A stretch of DNA of 64,000 nucleotides. Origin: an uncultured Clostridia bacterium. GTDB lineage: Bacteria > Bacillota > Clostridia > Lachnospirales > Lachnospiraceae. Of the stretch, positions 61,995-64,000 are shown in pieces. Position 1 is the stretch's first letter. Each line of letters starts with the position of its first letter. Location of the stretch: assembly GCA_937895705.1 (NCBI GenBank), contig CALBKM010000046.1, positions 62,001 through 126,000 of the forward strand, given 5' to 3'. The notes under the pieces are model-generated. The model saw only the letters and a list, made by a program, of their open reading frames with translations, ran no database searches and had not been told where the DNA came from. A program made the position numbers and the translations under genes.

Positions 61995-62357
61995 TTAAAA
62001 CGAAACGGTAAACAACGCCGCCAGAATCATGAACGCTATTAAAACAAATAATCGTTTCGCAGCGTTCACGGTCTTTTCCTGTACCTTCTTTGCCGTTTTC
62101 GAAGAAAACAGATAGATTGCCCAACCGACGCAATCCGAAATGAGCATCCCGACAAAACACAAACACACGAGAAACAATACAATTGCGCCCCAACCATCTG
62201 TAAAAAATGAAGCAATCACAGGTCCGCAGCATAATACCAGCAATACAATCGCCGGTACAAACTTTGTGATTTCTTTCTTTGCTTTTATGCACACGACATA
62301 TTGAACCGGTGCCAGAGCCAAAACAATCCCTAATATGAAAACAATAATCATCGGCAC
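61995..62357 (-). CDS. Small membrane protein (120 aa)
   Basis: Three or four membrane helices (IIVFILGIVLALAPVQYVV; VPAIVLLVLCCGPVIASFF; AIVLFLVCLCFVGMLI; LFVLIAFMILAALFTVSF). No family recognised. The start is probably GTG at 62357, 6 bases after AAGGG; the next Met is two codons on. It lies 2 bases past the rRNA methyltransferase gene, so the two are co-transcribed. Confidence 0.72.
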   Translation of the reverse strand: MPMIIVFILGIVLALAPVQYVVCIKAKKEITKFVPAIVLLVLCCGPVIASFFTDGWGAIVLFLVCLCFVGMLISDCVGWAIYLFSSKTAKKVQEKTVNAAKRLFVLIAFMILAALFTVSF

Positions 62358-62359
62358 AA

Positions 62360-63781
62360 CTATCCCTTTCGTTTATTTAAAAGCACAATACACTCACAAT
62401 GCTTCGTTCCCGGAAACATATCCACCGGCTGTATTACTTCCACTTTGTAGCCCTTTGCCACCAGTTTCTTTAAATCTCGTGCCTGCGTTTCCGGGTTACA
62501 GGAAATATACACTACCCGCTCCGGTGCCATGGTCACAAGAGAAGATAAGAAAGCATCGTCGCTGCCGGCCCGGGGCGGGTCCATAATCACTACCTGCGGT
62601 GCCGTTCCCTTCTTTGCCTGCTCTCGCATAAAGGCACCGGCATCCTGACAGATAAACTCCACGTTGGTGCAGTTGTTGCGCTTTGCGTTATCCTTTGCGT
62701 CCTTTACCGCCTGAGCGTTTACTTCTACGCCGATCACTTTTCCGGCATAGTCCGCTGCCATAAGAGAAATGGTACCGATGCCGCAGTAAGCATCAATGAC
62801 CGTGTCCTCCTTTGTAAGCTTTGCCAGCTCTACTGCCGTCTTATAAAGCACTTCCGTCTGCTCGGAATTCACCTGGTAAAATGAATTTGCCGAAATACGG
62901 AAGGTATGTCCGCATAACGTATCCGTAATATACCCGGTTCCGTACAGCACTGTTTCCTTTTTCCCCAGCACCATGCTGTTTTTCTGAGGATTGATATTGT
63001 GAATGAGGGTAACAATTTCCGGATGCTTTTTCTTAATCTCTGCGACAAATTTCGCCTTTGCCGGGAATTCCGGTGTGCCGGTCACCAGTGCCATCAGCAC
63101 TTCACCGCTTTTCCGTCCGGTACGAAGAAAGACATACCGCAGGGTTCCTTTGCCTGTATCTTCGTTATAAGGCTCCGTATGAGTGTCTTGCATGAGCTTT
63201 CGCACGGTGCGAAGGTACTCCGCCGACCGCTTATCCTGAATCAGGCAATCGTTGGTTTCAATGACGCGATGGCTCTCTTCCTCGAAGATACCGGATATAA
63301 TTTTACTTCTTCCTGCCGGGCCGCCCTTGCCGGACCTGTTCCGATTCTCAGAGCCCTTTCCTTTGCCGACGGGCGCATCGGCGCCACCGCCTACCCTTTT
63401 CCGTGCAAAGGCCGCATGAACCTTATTCCGGTAATTTTTCGGGTTCTCAGCCGTCAAAACCTCTCGCACCTTACCAAAGCCGCCGAGCAACTCCTCGCAC
63501 AAACCCTGTTTAAAGGCCTTCTGCGCCTTTTCCGACATATGAAGCAACTGACACCCGCCACACTTGTCAAAGACCGGACATGCCGGTTCTACGCGGTCAG
63601 AGGACGGTTCTAACACCTGACAGAGCCTTGCACCGGTGTCCTTTGCCCGGTACACAAGCTCCATGGTGGCCAATTCTCCCGGCAAAAGCCCTTTGATTGA
63701 GAACTTCCGCCCGTTAAATTCTACGATTCCCCGGCCTTCTGCGTCCAATCCTTTACAACGTACCCGATATTCCTTACCCAT
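62360..63781 (-). CDS. rlmD: 23S rRNA (uracil-5-)-methyltransferase (RlmCD/RumA family)
   Basis: A 473-residue enzyme that makes 5-methyluridine in 23S rRNA. Residues 1-58 are a TRAM domain; a 4Fe-4S site is formed by CPVFDKCGGC and the cysteine of ETNDCLI; motif I is VIDAYCGIGTISLMAA, the catalytic region VIMDPPRAGSDDA and the nucleophile Cys in YISCNPETQARDL. Gram-positive RlmCD modifies two sites; dual specificity is not deducible. An extra Gly/Lys-rich insertion (GGGADAPVGKGKGSENRNRS) lies near residue 135. Confidence 0.94.
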   Translation of the reverse strand: MGKEYRVRCKGLDAEGRGIVEFNGRKFSIKGLLPGELATMELVYRAKDTGARLCQVLEPSSDRVEPACPVFDKCGGCQLLHMSEKAQKAFKQGLCEELLGGFGKVREVLTAENPKNYRNKVHAAFARKRVGGGADAPVGKGKGSENRNRSGKGGPAGRSKIISGIFEEESHRVIETNDCLIQDKRSAEYLRTVRKLMQDTHTEPYNEDTGKGTLRYVFLRTGRKSGEVLMALVTGTPEFPAKAKFVAEIKKKHPEIVTLIHNINPQKNSMVLGKKETVLYGTGYITDTLCGHTFRISANSFYQVNSEQTEVLYKTAVELAKLTKEDTVIDAYCGIGTISLMAADYAGKVIGVEVNAQAVKDAKDNAKRNNCTNVEFICQDAGAFMREQAKKGTAPQVVIMDPPRAGSDDAFLSSLVTMAPERVVYISCNPETQARDLKKLVAKGYKVEVIQPVDMFPGTKHCECIVLLNKRKG

Positions 63782-63798
63782 ACAAACCTCACTGTTTC

Positions 63799-64000
63799 TT
63801 ACTCTGAAATATTTAGGATGATTCCCACATCTTTTACACTGCCGCCCGCAACAATGGTTTTGTTATAGTCTGCCGGAGTCACGGTAATCACATTTCCTTT
63901 TACACTCACCGTACAATTCCAGAACTGTTCCACAGACACCTTGGCGCCGCTTTTTACGGTCAGCTTCCGTTCCCATCCGGACACACTCTTGTCCGTGTCA
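63799..64000 (-). CDS. C-terminal end of a CBM2-like carbohydrate-binding protein
   Basis: The frame enters from the window edge and ends at 63799; 66 residues are visible. VSGWERKLTVKSG, then VEQFWNCTVSVKGNVITVT, PADYNKTIVAGGSVKDVG and a final IILNISE follow the order of the CBM2 cellulose-binding fold (W...WN...G..VTVT...YN..I..GGSV). It is probably the last domain of a secreted glycoside hydrolase or surface protein whose catalytic part lies outside the window. Confidence 0.75.
   Translation of the reverse strand, partial: DTDKSVSGWERKLTVKSGAKVSVEQFWNCTVSVKGNVITVTPADYNKTIVAGGSVKDVGIILNISE

Overview
The window looks like chromosomal DNA of an anaerobic, plant-polysaccharide-using Firmicute of the Lachnospiraceae (Clostridium cluster XIVa) type. 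The grounds are moderate GC, strong AGGAGG ribosome sites, a tmRNA tag ending in EDNLAYAA, a CIRCE/HrcA site, DegV, ABC-F, PyrK/PyrD class 1B, indolepyruvate:ferredoxin oxidoreductase, an archaeal-type AspRS, and lipoproteins with proline/threonine linkers (GH16, CotH). Species cannot be named from sequence alone. There is no rRNA, no CRISPR array and no complete transposon. About 60 protein genes, two tRNAs and one tmRNA are supported, most on the minus strand.

Layout. 1-2.4 kb: an AT-rich accessory stretch (DUF2130 coiled-coil protein, a small unknown, a DUF6998-like protein with zinc ribbon) that ends at a partial duplicate of the ssrA 3' end, as expected at an integration scar. 2.5-5.7 kb: ssrA, a DUF2974 hydrolase, a MerR-methyltransferase fusion and a 51-residue membrane protein. 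5.7-14 kb: pyrE, archaeal-type aspS behind a structured leader RNA, an XRE/membrane-protein operon with its own operator, flavodoxin/MarR, a GH16 lipoprotein, and pyrD-pyrK. 14-17.6 kb: WYL regulator, tRNA-Thr(CGT), tRNA-Pro(CGG), DegV, PadR-DUF2812. 17.6-23.9 kb: an ECF sigma / membrane partner / solute-binding-lipoprotein operon and htpG with CIRCE. 24.3-28 kb: a GH13 protein that has lost its catalytic residues, and an ABC-F ATPase. 28-32.4 kb: two sodium:solute symporters around a cell-wall amidase. 32.6-39.5 kb: an aryl-acid/CoA cluster (amidohydrolase, ACT, paaK, iorB, iorA) divergent from an acyl-CoA synthetase. 39.7-45.4 kb: DUF853 ATPase, CotH lipoprotein, GH36 alpha-galactosidase with tandem AraC-like sites. 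45.6-50.7 kb: a two-component system controlling an ABC/FtsX exporter. 51-64 kb: aldo/keto reductase, MATE-ABC-XRE operon, EF-G paralogue, methyltransferases, GNAT, flavoprotein, RlmCD and the end of a CBM2-like protein.

Regulation can be read in unusual detail. Several promoters have 17-bp spacers with adjoining palindromes: PadR sites 21 bp apart, an XRE operator over a -35 box, TGAC-N4-GTCA sites touching the -35 boxes of both two-component promoters, and AraC-like direct repeats 30 bp apart before the alpha-galactosidase gene. Intergenic spaces carry a family of mosaic palindromic repeats. The least explained items are the leader RNA with mutually exclusive helices at 8.0-8.2 kb, the GH13 pseudoenzyme, the sigma-linked binding lipoprotein and the repeat family.
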